A stretch of DNA of 64,000 nt from an uncultured bacterium (GTDB lineage: Bacteria; Cyanobacteriota; Vampirovibrionia; Gastranaerophilales; Gastranaerophilaceae): positions 91,983 to 155,982 of the forward strand of contig CAREDV010000002.1 in assembly GCA_948964545.1 (NCBI GenBank). The letters are read 5' to 3'. The notes under the pieces are model-generated. The model searched no databases, had not been told where the DNA came from, and was given only the letters and a program-made list of their open reading frames with translations. Both the position numbers and the translations under genes were made by a program. Of the stretch, positions 34,171 to 42,891 are shown piece after piece (position 1 is the stretch's first letter; each line of letters opens with the position of its first letter).

Positions 34171-36464
34171 TGGCAAAAACAGCAGAGAAAAAAGAGAAAT
34201 CACTGGTTATAGTTGAGTCTCCTGCAAAATCTAAAACTATCAGAAAGATTTTGGGCGACAGTTTTCAGATTGAAGCAAGCTTCGGGCATGTCAGAAATTT
34301 GTTGACAAAAGACCCGTCTACTCAAAATTTGGGATTTGAAATAGAAAATCACTTTATGCCGAAGTTTGAGGTAATTCCAGGGAAACAACAGGTTGTAAAA
34401 AAACTCAATGATATGGCAAAAAAAGTTGATAAAATCTACCTCGCATCCGACCCTGACCGTGAGGGAGAAGCTATTGCATGGCACGTTCGTCAAATTTTGA
34501 AAGTGCCTGATGAAAAGATTTTGCGTATTGTATTTAACGAAATTACGCCCAAAGCCGTAAAACATTCCGTTGCAAATCCGCGCGTAATTGATATGGATAT
34601 GGTTCAAGCACAGCAGACAAGACAAATTTTGGATAAGCTTGTAGGTTACAAGCTTTCTCCTGTCCTCTGGAAACAAATCGGAAACAGAAACCTTTCAGCA
34701 GGACGTGTTCAATCCGTTGCGCTTCGTATGATTTGCGAGAGAGAAGAAGAAATTGAAGCATTTGTGCCTCAAGAGTACTGGTCTATTCATACAGACTTGG
34801 AAAAAGAAGGCAAAATATTTGAAGCAGAGCTTTCTAAGATTAAAGACAAAGCTGTTGAAAAAACAATTAAAAATCAAGAAGAAGCGCAAAAAATTGTAGA
34901 ATATTTGCAAGCGCCTGACAGAGAGTTTGAAGTTTCAAAAGTTACTAAAAAAACTATGAAACGCAAGCCGACAGCGCCTTTTATTACATCAACCCTGCAA
35001 AGGGCAGCATCTTCTAAACTCGGTTTCGGTGTTCAAAAAACAATGCAGGTTGCGCAAAAACTCTATGAAGGTATGGAAATTGACGGAACTCCTGTCGGTT
35101 TGATTACCTATATGAGAACGGACAGCGTCCGCGTTTCAGATGATGCTCAGGGCATGGCAAAAGATTTTATATTGAGTAATTACGGGGAAAAATATTATCC
35201 CGAAACTCCTAATATTTATACTAAAGGCAAACAAAACGTTCAGGATGCTCACGAAGCTATCCGTCCGTCATATCCTGAAAGAACTCCAGAAAGTATTAAA
35301 CAGTATCTTGATAATGACCAATATCGCTTGTATAAGCTTATTTGGGATAAATTTATGTCGTCTCAAATGTCTAATGCAGAAGTTGCAAATAAATCAATTG
35401 AGATTAAAGCTGGTGACTATACACTAAAAGCCGGTACAAGCAAAGTTACTTTTGACGGCTTCTTAAAACTTTATAATGATGCTGATGAAAAGGAACAAGA
35501 TGCGGATGCAAAAATTCCTGATTTGGAAAAAGGCGATAAAGTTAATTGTAAAAAAGTTACACCTAAACAGCACTTTACTCAACCGCCTCCAAGATATAAT
35601 GAAGCATCATTAGTTAAAGCGCTGGAAGAGCACGGAATAGGACGTCCGTCTACTTATGCTACTATTATTACAGTTATTCAAACCCGTAAATATGTTGAAA
35701 AGAAAGACAAGGCGCTTCATCCGACACTTTTGGGCAGAACTGTTTCAAAACAATTAGTTGCCCAGTTTGCAGATATTATGGATTATAAATTTACGGCAGG
35801 CATGGAAACAAAACTTGACCAAATAGCTGATAAAAAAGCGGTTTGGAATAAGGTTTTGGAAGATTTTTACGAACCGTTTATTGTAGAAGTTAATAAGGCT
35901 TTGCAAAACGGGGAGCGAGTTAAAATTGAAAGCAAAATTAAATGTCCAAACTGCGGTAAACCAATGGTGTTGAGAACAAGTAAACACGGGGCTCAATTCT
36001 TAGGATGTTCAGGATATCCTGATTGCAAAACAATGATGTCACTCAATGCATTGTCGGAAGAAACAGCAGAAGAAAATAAAGAAGTGGAAGTTTGCGAAGA
36101 AAAATGCGAAAAATGCGGTTCTGATATGATTTTCAAAATGGGACCGTACGGAAAGTATATGGAATGTACAAACGAGGAGTGCAAACACAGAAAACCGTTT
36201 AGAAAATCTACAGGTGTGAAATGTCCAAAATGCGGTGGAATGATTGTTGAACGCAAATCAAAACGCGGAACAGTTTTTTACGGCTGTGATAAGTATCCTG
36301 ACTGTGATTTTACATTATGGAATGAACCGACAGGTGAGGAATGTCCCGAATGCAAATCCTTACTTGTTAAAAAAGTATTGAAAAAAGGTACTGTAATTGC
36401 CTGCTCGAATATGAAATGCGGGTATAAAAAAGAAATTGAGGAGACTGAAAACGTTGAATCCTGA
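34170..36464 (+). CDS. topA: DNA topoisomerase I
   Basis: 764 residues. Toprim motifs VIVESPAKSKTI and LASDPDREGEAIAWH, then SAGRVQSVALR, and the catalytic Tyr314 in GLITYMRTDSVRVS. The C-terminus carries four Cys4 zinc ribbons (CPNCGKP...GYPDC, CEKCGSD...NEEC, CPKCGGM...KYPDC, CPECKS...NMKC). It relaxes negative supercoils. The dprA-topA order is common in bacteria. It overlaps dprA by one base, and the start of aroE lies inside its 3' end. Confidence 0.97.
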   Translation: MAKTAEKKEKSLVIVESPAKSKTIRKILGDSFQIEASFGHVRNLLTKDPSTQNLGFEIENHFMPKFEVIPGKQQVVKKLNDMAKKVDKIYLASDPDREGEAIAWHVRQILKVPDEKILRIVFNEITPKAVKHSVANPRVIDMDMVQAQQTRQILDKLVGYKLSPVLWKQIGNRNLSAGRVQSVALRMICEREEEIEAFVPQEYWSIHTDLEKEGKIFEAELSKIKDKAVEKTIKNQEEAQKIVEYLQAPDREFEVSKVTKKTMKRKPTAPFITSTLQRAASSKLGFGVQKTMQVAQKLYEGMEIDGTPVGLITYMRTDSVRVSDDAQGMAKDFILSNYGEKYYPETPNIYTKGKQNVQDAHEAIRPSYPERTPESIKQYLDNDQYRLYKLIWDKFMSSQMSNAEVANKSIEIKAGDYTLKAGTSKVTFDGFLKLYNDADEKEQDADAKIPDLEKGDKVNCKKVTPKQHFTQPPPRYNEASLVKALEEHGIGRPSTYATIITVIQTRKYVEKKDKALHPTLLGRTVSKQLVAQFADIMDYKFTAGMETKLDQIADKKAVWNKVLEDFYEPFIVEVNKALQNGERVKIESKIKCPNCGKPMVLRTSKHGAQFLGCSGYPDCKTMMSLNALSEETAEENKEVEVCEEKCEKCGSDMIFKMGPYGKYMECTNEECKHRKPFRKSTGVKCPKCGGMIVERKSKRGTVFYGCDKYPDCDFTLWNEPTGEECPECKSLLVKKVLKKGTVIACSNMKCGYKKEIEETENVES

Positions 36465-37521
36465 GTTGTTGGAGCGCTTGTTGGCGAAAAAAGCTAAAAA
36501 ATTAGGAATAACAGTTGAAGAATTAAAGGCGCAGAATGCATCACCGCCCGTTATTGAAAAGCCTTATGAACCTTTGCCAGCACAGCCTGAAAAGGTTGAA
36601 ATTCCATCTTATGTTTTCGCCCCTGCAAAATCTGAAGAAGTTAAGCTTGTTGAAACACCTGTTGAAATACAAGATACGCGCGAAAACAAATTTGCTTTAA
36701 TCGGATATCCTTTGGGGCATTCATTATCAAAAGTAATACATGAAGCAGGGTTTAAAAGTTTGGGAGTTGAAGGTACTTATGATATCTTGGAAACTCCTCC
36801 TGATGAACTTGTTGACAGGATTAAGTTTTTAAAATCTAACGGGTATAAAGGCTTTAATGTTACCATTCCGTTGAAACTTCCTATTTCATTGTTTGTGGAT
36901 GAAGTTGATAATTATGCTGACTTGGCACGTGCAGTTAATACGGTTTATATTGAAGGAGATAAAACTTTAAAAGCTTATAATACAGATGTAATCGGTTTTA
37001 AGCGAGCGATTCCTTCTGATATTAATCTCACGGGCAAAAAAGTCGCAATTCTTGGCACAGGCGGTGCAGGTCATGCTGCTTGTGTAGCTTTGACAGAATG
37101 CGGAGTTAAAGAAATTGCGTTTTTTACAAGAAATATTCCAAACTCAATTGAGTTAATGAATTATGTAAGACGTAAGTTTCCGTCGGTTGATTTTAATGTT
37201 TATCAAATAGAAAATATTAGAAGTTTAGAAGAATATTCAATGCTTGTTAATACAACTCCTATTGGAATGTTAGGACGTGCAGGTGATATGTCGCCTGTTG
37301 AGGTTCGTACATTAGAAACATTAAAACCTGATGCAGTTGTTTATGATGTGATTTATAATCCTAAAAAAACAGTATTGATAAAAGATGCGCAGAAATTAGG
37401 TTTAAAAACAATAACAGGTCTTGATATGTTAATTTTTCAGGCAGTTGCGGCTCAGGAACATTGGATAGGGCATACACCCGATTGGAAAGATATGAAAATC
37501 GCAGCATTGGAAGAATTATAA
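36454..37521 (+). CDS. aroE: shikimate dehydrogenase with N-terminal extension
   Basis: About 355 residues. The start TTG at 36454 is chosen because GAGGAG lies 10 bases upstream; it overlaps topA by 11 bases. A TTG at 36436 would add six residues. The catalytic part begins near residue 79 with FALIGYPLGHSLSKVIH (shikimate-binding serines), NVTIPLKLP with the catalytic lysine, NTDVIGF, and GTGGAGHAA for NADP. It reduces 3-dehydroshikimate in aromatic amino acid synthesis. Residues 1-78 are an addition absent from normal AroE (about 275): a charged helix (LLERLLAKKAKKLG) and a Pro/Glu-rich linker. Confidence 0.92.
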   Translation: MNPELLERLLAKKAKKLGITVEELKAQNASPPVIEKPYEPLPAQPEKVEIPSYVFAPAKSEEVKLVETPVEIQDTRENKFALIGYPLGHSLSKVIHEAGFKSLGVEGTYDILETPPDELVDRIKFLKSNGYKGFNVTIPLKLPISLFVDEVDNYADLARAVNTVYIEGDKTLKAYNTDVIGFKRAIPSDINLTGKKVAILGTGGAGHAACVALTECGVKEIAFFTRNIPNSIELMNYVRRKFPSVDFNVYQIENIRSLEEYSMLVNTTPIGMLGRAGDMSPVEVRTLETLKPDAVVYDVIYNPKKTVLIKDAQKLGLKTITGLDMLIFQAVAAQEHWIGHTPDWKDMKIAALEEL

Positions 37522-37532
37522 TGGAGGTAGTT

Positions 37533-38327
37533 ATGAAAGAAGTTAAATCTTGGAACTTCGGGGGGGGGGCGGATTTAAGCAAGTCTCCGTTTCTTGAAAG
37601 TTTATCCAATATCGGAGTGTCGGGTCAAGCGGCACGCTTGGGCTTTACTTTAGCCGAAGTTTTAATTACATTAGGGATTATTGGTGTTGTTGCTGCAATG
37701 ACAATGCCTGCTTTGATTACTAAAATAAACAATAAAGGTTATACAGAACGACTTATTAAAGCTTATTCAACATTACAGAATGCGACAAATAAAATTATAG
37801 AAGAAGAAGGATTGCCGTCTAACTGGGGATGGGTTGTTCGGGGAACTGATATTGATGATACAGCTAATGATCGTATAATTGAACTATATAAAAATAATTT
37901 AAAGGTTGTATATTTTTGTCAAGATAGCTGGATTGATGATGAATGTAAAAGTATGAGAAGTATAACATACAGAAGTTTGAATAAACAAACTGCAACTGAT
38001 ATTCATTCTGGTAATGATATTTTTGGAGGTTATCAGTTTGTTTTGCCTGATGGTGTTGTCTTAGGGTTTAAATTTACAGTAAGTACCAGTGGAGTAAATT
38101 GGGGTGCTCCGTCTGCTTTAAGTTTCACGGTTGACGTTAACGGAAAGAAGAAACCAAATATAGTTGGTCGTGATATTTTTTACTTTTATCTAGATAATTC
38201 TACAGGTAAAGTTCTTCCTTTTATTAGTGATGAAAGTACAAACCAATATGCCAATACCTGTGAAACTAACAAAAGCGGACACAGTTGCGCTTATAGAGTT
38301 ATTACAGAGGGTAAGATGAATTATTGA
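37533..38327 (+). CDS. prepilin-like protein with poly-G tract, in frame
   Basis: 264 residues from the ATG at 37533, behind GGAGG with a 5-base spacer. The leader is long (about 36 residues): MKEVKSWNF, three glycines and an alanine from a G10 tract (37560-37569), then a segment ending QAARLG before FTLAEVLITLGIIGVVAA. The soluble domain shows DVNGKKKPNIVGRDIF and ends SGHSCAYRVITEGKMNY, matching the 24.6 kb prepilin. With ten G the frame is open; 9 or 11 would close it. Here G is on the coding strand, opposite to the other two. It follows aroE after 11 bases and is immediately convergent with the MacB-like permease gene. Confidence 0.88.
   Translation: MKEVKSWNFGGGADLSKSPFLESLSNIGVSGQAARLGFTLAEVLITLGIIGVVAAMTMPALITKINNKGYTERLIKAYSTLQNATNKIIEEEGLPSNWGWVVRGTDIDDTANDRIIELYKNNLKVVYFCQDSWIDDECKSMRSITYRSLNKQTATDIHSGNDIFGGYQFVLPDGVVLGFKFTVSTSGVNWGAPSALSFTVDVNGKKKPNIVGRDIFYFYLDNSTGKVLPFISDESTNQYANTCETNKSGHSCAYRVITEGKMNY
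37560..37569. repeat. G10 homopolymer in prepilin leader (ON length)
   Basis: Ten consecutive G on the coding strand starting at codon 10 of the prepilin gene. n = 1 mod 3 (7, 10, 13) keeps the frame. Confidence 0.9.
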
Positions 38328-39557
38328 TTATTCATATCTTAGAGCGTCAATCGGGTTAAGAAGTGAAGCTTTGTAAGCTGGGTAGTAGCCGAAAAGTACA
38401 CCAATTGCGCCTGAAAACCCAAGTGATAGGAATATCGAAAAACTTGAGATTGATATATTCATTCCGCCAAGTATTTCCATGACTTTTGCACCTGCAACGC
38501 CGATGATTACACCGATAAGTCCGCCAATAATTGATAATAAAAATGATTCTATTAGAAATTGTATGCGGATATCTGATGCTTTTGCGCCTATTGCCATACG
38601 GATTCCGATTTCTTTTGTGCGTTCGGTTACAGATACAAGCATTATGTTCATAATCCCGATACCGCCGACAAGCAACGAAACAGAGGCGATTGCACCCAGC
38701 AGCAGTGACATTGTTTTTGCGGACGATTTAATTGTTTCCTGCATTTCAGCAAGGTTTCTTATTTGAAAATCATCTTCTTGGTTTTTTCCGATATGGTGGC
38801 GTTTTCTAAGGATTTCATTAATATCGCTTTCAAGCTGTGTCATAACTTCTGCATTTTGTGCTTGAACGTTAATCATGCTGACTGTTCCAGGAAATGCTGT
38901 TCCAAAAACTTTTTTCTGGGCTGTCGTAATCGGGATGAATACCAAATCATCCTGATCCATTCCCATTCCGCTTTGGCCTTTAACCTTTAGTGTTCCGATA
39001 ACTTTAAAGGGGATATTTCCTATTCTTATAGTTTTGCCTAAAGGATCCATGTCGCCGAAAAGCTCGGTTGCAACTGTGTTTCCGATTATTGCAACTTTTG
39101 TTGTATTTTTAATATCTTCGGGTATAAAATTTCTTCCATCTTGAATTTCGTAATTTCTTATACCTAGATAAGATGCGGTTGTCCCTGCAACTGATGTTGC
39201 CCAGTTCTGGTTTCCGAATGTAAGCTGTTTGGCTTCGGACGAATAGGGGGCGACGGCAAGAACACCTTGTGCGTAAGTATCAATTGCTTCTGCATCTTTT
39301 ATAGTTAAGGTCGGACGTGTTCCCTGCCCCATTCTGACACCGCCAGAGGTTACCGAACCGGAACGAATCATAAGTAAGTTGCTTCCCATAGATTCCATAT
39401 CTTTGGCAATTTTTTGGCTTGCGCCTGTTCCCACCGCAAGCATTATAATCACTGCGCTTACACCAATAATTATTCCAAGGCTTGTCAGCATTGAACGCAT
39501 TTTGTTTATTTTAAGCGATACTACCGCCATTTTTAGTGTTGATTTGAAGTCTATCAT
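38328..39557 (-). CDS. MacB-like ABC transporter permease
   Basis: 409 residues. One N-terminal helix (SLGIIIGVSAVIIMLAVGTG), a large periplasmic MacB core domain (about 45-260), then an FtsX domain with three helices and VTERTKEIGIRMAIGAK. In MacB proper the ATPase is fused; here it is the separate next gene, as in YknYZ-type systems. With the adaptor and TolC genes upstream it forms a tripartite pump that pushes substrates from the periplasm through the outer membrane. Its start overlaps the ATPase end by 4 bases. Its stop touches the stop of the convergent prepilin gene with no terminator between. Confidence 0.92.
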   Translation of the reverse strand: MIDFKSTLKMAVVSLKINKMRSMLTSLGIIIGVSAVIIMLAVGTGASQKIAKDMESMGSNLLMIRSGSVTSGGVRMGQGTRPTLTIKDAEAIDTYAQGVLAVAPYSSEAKQLTFGNQNWATSVAGTTASYLGIRNYEIQDGRNFIPEDIKNTTKVAIIGNTVATELFGDMDPLGKTIRIGNIPFKVIGTLKVKGQSGMGMDQDDLVFIPITTAQKKVFGTAFPGTVSMINVQAQNAEVMTQLESDINEILRKRHHIGKNQEDDFQIRNLAEMQETIKSSAKTMSLLLGAIASVSLLVGGIGIMNIMLVSVTERTKEIGIRMAIGAKASDIRIQFLIESFLLSIIGGLIGVIIGVAGAKVMEILGGMNISISSFSIFLSLGFSGAIGVLFGYYPAYKASLLNPIDALRYE

Positions 39558-40249
39558 GAGCGAATTTTTACCTCGTCTGATATAATGTTGCCATCCTTAA
39601 ATTTTACAACGCGTTTGCAATATTCTGCAATGTCGGGTTCGTGGGTTACCAGAACTATTGTTTTGCCAGTTTCTTTGTTAAGGTTTACAAAAAATTCCAT
39701 AACCTCAATACTTGTTTTTGTGTCAAGGTTTCCAGTTGGTTCGTCGGCAAGGATTAGAGGCGGGTCGTTTACGATAGCGCGTGCGATTGCAACCCTTTGC
39801 TGCTGACCGCCTGACATCTGGTTTGGCATGTGATCTTCTCTTTTGGAAAGTCCGACGATTTCAAGTGCTTTTTTTGCACGGATAATTCTTTCTTCCTGGG
39901 AAATTCCTTTGTAAATCATAGGAAGTTCGACATTTTCGAGTGCAGTAGTTCTTGATATTAGATTAAAACCCTGAAAAACGAATCCCATTTTTTCGTTGCG
40001 AACTTGGGCAAGACTATTCGAATCAAGTGAGAGCATATCAATTCCGTCAAGAAAATATGAGCCTGAATTTGGTTTATCGAGAGTTCCAAGCATATTCATA
40101 AAAGTTGATTTTCCAGAACCTGATGCTCCCATTATTGCAACAAATTCACCTTTTTCAATATTTAGTGAAACGCAATTTAAGGCGTTGAAATAATCTTCGC
40201 CAGTTTGATAAGTTTTTATCGCGTTTTTAACTTCTATTAGTTTGTGCAT
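39554..40249 (-). CDS. MacB/LolD-type ABC transporter ATPase
   Basis: 231 residues. Walker A GASGSGKST, signature MSGGQQQRVAIARA, Walker B LILADEPTGNLD and the switch histidine in VTHEPDI are all intact. It powers the permease encoded next. It begins directly after the adaptor gene's stop and overlaps the permease start, so the unit is translationally coupled. It belongs to the ABC type VII (mechanotransmission) group. Confidence 0.94.
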   Translation of the reverse strand: MHKLIEVKNAIKTYQTGEDYFNALNCVSLNIEKGEFVAIMGASGSGKSTFMNMLGTLDKPNSGSYFLDGIDMLSLDSNSLAQVRNEKMGFVFQGFNLISRTTALENVELPMIYKGISQEERIIRAKKALEIVGLSKREDHMPNQMSGGQQQRVAIARAIVNDPPLILADEPTGNLDTKTSIEVMEFFVNLNKETGKTIVLVTHEPDIAEYCKRVVKFKDGNIISDEVKIRS

Positions 40250-41404
40250 CTAAAACATCCTTGGACCGCGCCGCATACTGTTATTATTTTTTTGTTTTTT
40301 GCCTAAAATGCCTGTAATTACTTTGTCACCTTCTGCGATTTCAGTTGTTTTAATTTCTGTTGAGCTGTCATCACTTGCGCCAATTTTTATATCTACACGT
40401 TTTGGTTTGTTTTTATCTAAAATCCAAATGCCTTGATTTTTATATTTTTGACCGTCAGTTTGTGGTGTAAATTTTAGAGCAATGTTTGGAACACAGATTA
40501 CATCAACACTTTCGTTTGTAATAATAGAAACATTTGCTGTCATTCCAGGTTTGAGTTTCAAATCTTCGTTATTAACATCAACAATGACTGTATAGGTTAC
40601 AACGTTTGAAACTGTTGTCGGAGAAAGCCTTACTTGTGTTACTTTTCCATAAAAGTCGCTGTCTGGGTAGCCGTCAAGTGTGTATTTTACATCCTGCCCC
40701 TCTTTAACTTTTCCAATATCGGCTTCTGAGACGCTTACTTCGATTTGCATCTTAGTTAAATCCTGCGCGATTGTGAAAAGTTCGGGAGCTTGAAAACTTG
40801 CAGCAACAGGCTGACCCAGGTCGATTTTACGGGAAATTACTGTACCGTCAACTGGTGCGATAATCTTTGTATAGCCTAAATTTGTCATCGCTGTTTTTAA
40901 TGATGCCTGATACTGATTAATTTGTGCTCTTGCAGAATTAATCTGTGCAAGGTCGGATTTATATGTGCTTAATTTCTGGTCAAGTTCGCTTTTTGCTACA
41001 AAGTTTTTTGCATACAAGTTTTTGTAACGCTGATATTGCTTTTCATCAAAATCTGCGATTGCCTGCAGCTTTGACAAATTTGCCTGTGCGTTGTTAATTT
41101 GTGCCTGATTCTGCTGAACCTGAGCTTCGAAGTTTGCAGGGTCAATTTGTGCTAACAATTGTCCTTTTTTAACTTCGGAGTTAAAGTCTACGTAAATATT
41201 TTTTATCAAACCTGATACTGTTGAACCGACTGATACTGTGTTTACAGGGTTAATTGTGCCTGATGCTTCTACAAATTCCGTGATTGTACAGCGATCAATT
41301 TTTTCTGTCTTGTAGCGGACTTTTTTTGTTTGGGCAGCAGCGATTGCGCCTGCTATTAAAATTATTAATATTATAATTGCCAGAAAAATATATCGTTTTT
41401 TCAT
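40250..41404 (-). CDS. MacA-like periplasmic adaptor (membrane fusion protein)
   Basis: 384 residues. An N-terminal membrane anchor (YIFLAIIILIILIAGAIAAA), lipoyl-type halves (SVGSTVSGLIKNIYVDFNSE and IIAPVDGTVISRKIDLGQPV), an alpha-helical hairpin between them rich in Gln/Ala (about 90-165), and beta-barrel and membrane-proximal domains. It links the MacB-like inner membrane complex to TolC. It ends with a basic tail (KKQKNNNSMRRGPRMF). The gene lies 2 bases after the TolC-like gene. Substrate unknown; peptides, lipids or macrolides are typical. Confidence 0.92.
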   Translation of the reverse strand: MKKRYIFLAIIILIILIAGAIAAAQTKKVRYKTEKIDRCTITEFVEASGTINPVNTVSVGSTVSGLIKNIYVDFNSEVKKGQLLAQIDPANFEAQVQQNQAQINNAQANLSKLQAIADFDEKQYQRYKNLYAKNFVAKSELDQKLSTYKSDLAQINSARAQINQYQASLKTAMTNLGYTKIIAPVDGTVISRKIDLGQPVAASFQAPELFTIAQDLTKMQIEVSVSEADIGKVKEGQDVKYTLDGYPDSDFYGKVTQVRLSPTTVSNVVTYTVIVDVNNEDLKLKPGMTANVSIITNESVDVICVPNIALKFTPQTDGQKYKNQGIWILDKNKPKRVDIKIGASDDSSTEIKTTEIAEGDKVITGILGKKQKNNNSMRRGPRMF

Positions 41405-41406
41405 TA

Positions 41407-42837
41407 TTAATCCTCAATTGTTATTGTTGTATTTTGCGGTAATGCTATTGCTTTTTCAAGGTTTGCGCGTGCCACATTGTAGTTATAAACTGTTTGAACG
41501 TAATTTACCTGTGCATTATTATAATTAACTTTAGCATCCTGAAGTTCAATGTAGTCGCCTAATCCGACTGCGTAGCGACCGTCTGCAAGTTCAAAGTTTT
41601 CAAGTGTCTGCTTAACTTTTACGGCAAGAAGCGGAATTTGTTTTTCAAATTGTACCATATTTACATACAGGTTTTGAACCTCAAAATAAATATCCTGTTT
41701 TGCAAGCTCAATATCGTTTTCTACCATTTGAACCTGAATTTTTGCATTGTCAATTTTGTGCTTTTGACCTTTTATATTAAATGAACTTGAAAAATTCACT
41801 CCGACATTGTATGAATTTGAATTATACTGGTCGCGGTAGCCGTAGCCTGCAGATGCCGATAATTCGGGCAGATATTCGCGCTTTGTGTATTTTAAAGCTT
41901 CTTTTACAGCGCTTAATGAAGCATCCAGTGACATTAAATCTGGTCTGTTTTTATATGCAAGATTTACGGCTTCTTCAAATGTATACGGAAACGGCTCAAA
42001 TTTATAGTTTTCAAGAACATTAATTTTTTCTACCTGAGAGGTTAAAAACGCATCGCCGACAGTTTCGGGCGGGGTGCTTAAGTCTAATTTTACATCAATT
42101 TTTTCAAGATTTACAGGTGCGTTATTGTTTTGGAAATTAAAAGTTTCAGTGTTTTCAATTTCATATTCAGGGGCGAATGCCACATACATTGAGTTATTAA
42201 GTTTTACAAGCGCGTTTTGATAAAGCTTTTCGGAATTTACAAGAGTTACTTTTGAATCGCTGAGATAAACTTCTGCGTTAACAAGGTCGATTTTTGATTT
42301 AATCCCCTCATCGAAATAAGCTTTTGTGCGCTGATAGTTTCGTTCATTAATCTGAACATTTGCGCGGTTTACGTCCATTGTGGCTTTTGCTGCCAAAACG
42401 CCATAATAGTTAGTTTTCACGGTGAAAATTGTATCAAGCACAATATCGTTAAAGTTATATAATGCAGAAAGTTTGTCAAAGTTGTACATTCTAATGTTGG
42501 CGTTGGTTTTTCCAAAGTTCCAGATAAGCTGTTTTATATTGGCTTCTGCAGAATAAATATTTGAGTTTGTGTTCATTCTGTCAGTGCGGTTTTCGTTTAA
42601 ATTATAGCCTGTTCCAACTCCTATATTAGGGAAATATCCTGATTTTGCAATACCAAGATTGCCTTTTGCAAGTCCGTAATTATATCTTGCTTTTTTTATC
42701 TGCGGGCTGTTTTGCAAGGCAAGCTGAATACAATCAGTTATATTCAAAACCATATTTTTTTCAACGCTCATCTTCTCAATTCCGAAGCAGGTGTTGAGGG
42801 TAAGGCACATTCCGATTATCAGCGCTAATTTTTTCAT
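41407..42837 (-). CDS. TolC-family outer membrane efflux protein
   Basis: 476 residues with a signal peptide (LALIIGMCLTLNTCFG). Two outer-membrane efflux repeats are visible: NSPQIKKARYNYGLAKGNLG early and YKNRPDLMSLDASLSAVKEA in the second half, each followed by long coiled-coil-forming helices. It forms a trimeric channel through the outer membrane and periplasm. It is the first gene of the unit with the MacA-like adaptor, ATPase and permease. It supports a diderm envelope. Confidence 0.93.
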   Translation of the reverse strand: MKKLALIIGMCLTLNTCFGIEKMSVEKNMVLNITDCIQLALQNSPQIKKARYNYGLAKGNLGIAKSGYFPNIGVGTGYNLNENRTDRMNTNSNIYSAEANIKQLIWNFGKTNANIRMYNFDKLSALYNFNDIVLDTIFTVKTNYYGVLAAKATMDVNRANVQINERNYQRTKAYFDEGIKSKIDLVNAEVYLSDSKVTLVNSEKLYQNALVKLNNSMYVAFAPEYEIENTETFNFQNNNAPVNLEKIDVKLDLSTPPETVGDAFLTSQVEKINVLENYKFEPFPYTFEEAVNLAYKNRPDLMSLDASLSAVKEALKYTKREYLPELSASAGYGYRDQYNSNSYNVGVNFSSSFNIKGQKHKIDNAKIQVQMVENDIELAKQDIYFEVQNLYVNMVQFEKQIPLLAVKVKQTLENFELADGRYAVGLGDYIELQDAKVNYNNAQVNYVQTVYNYNVARANLEKAIALPQNTTITIED

Positions 42838-42891
42838 CTTATATTAATATAACGAGTATCAGTTAATTTTGGTTCATTTCAATAGATGAAA

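Noticed and set aside
34200..34676. 158-codon minus-strand frame inside topA
   Set aside because: Shadow frame; the plus-strand topA is conserved throughout.
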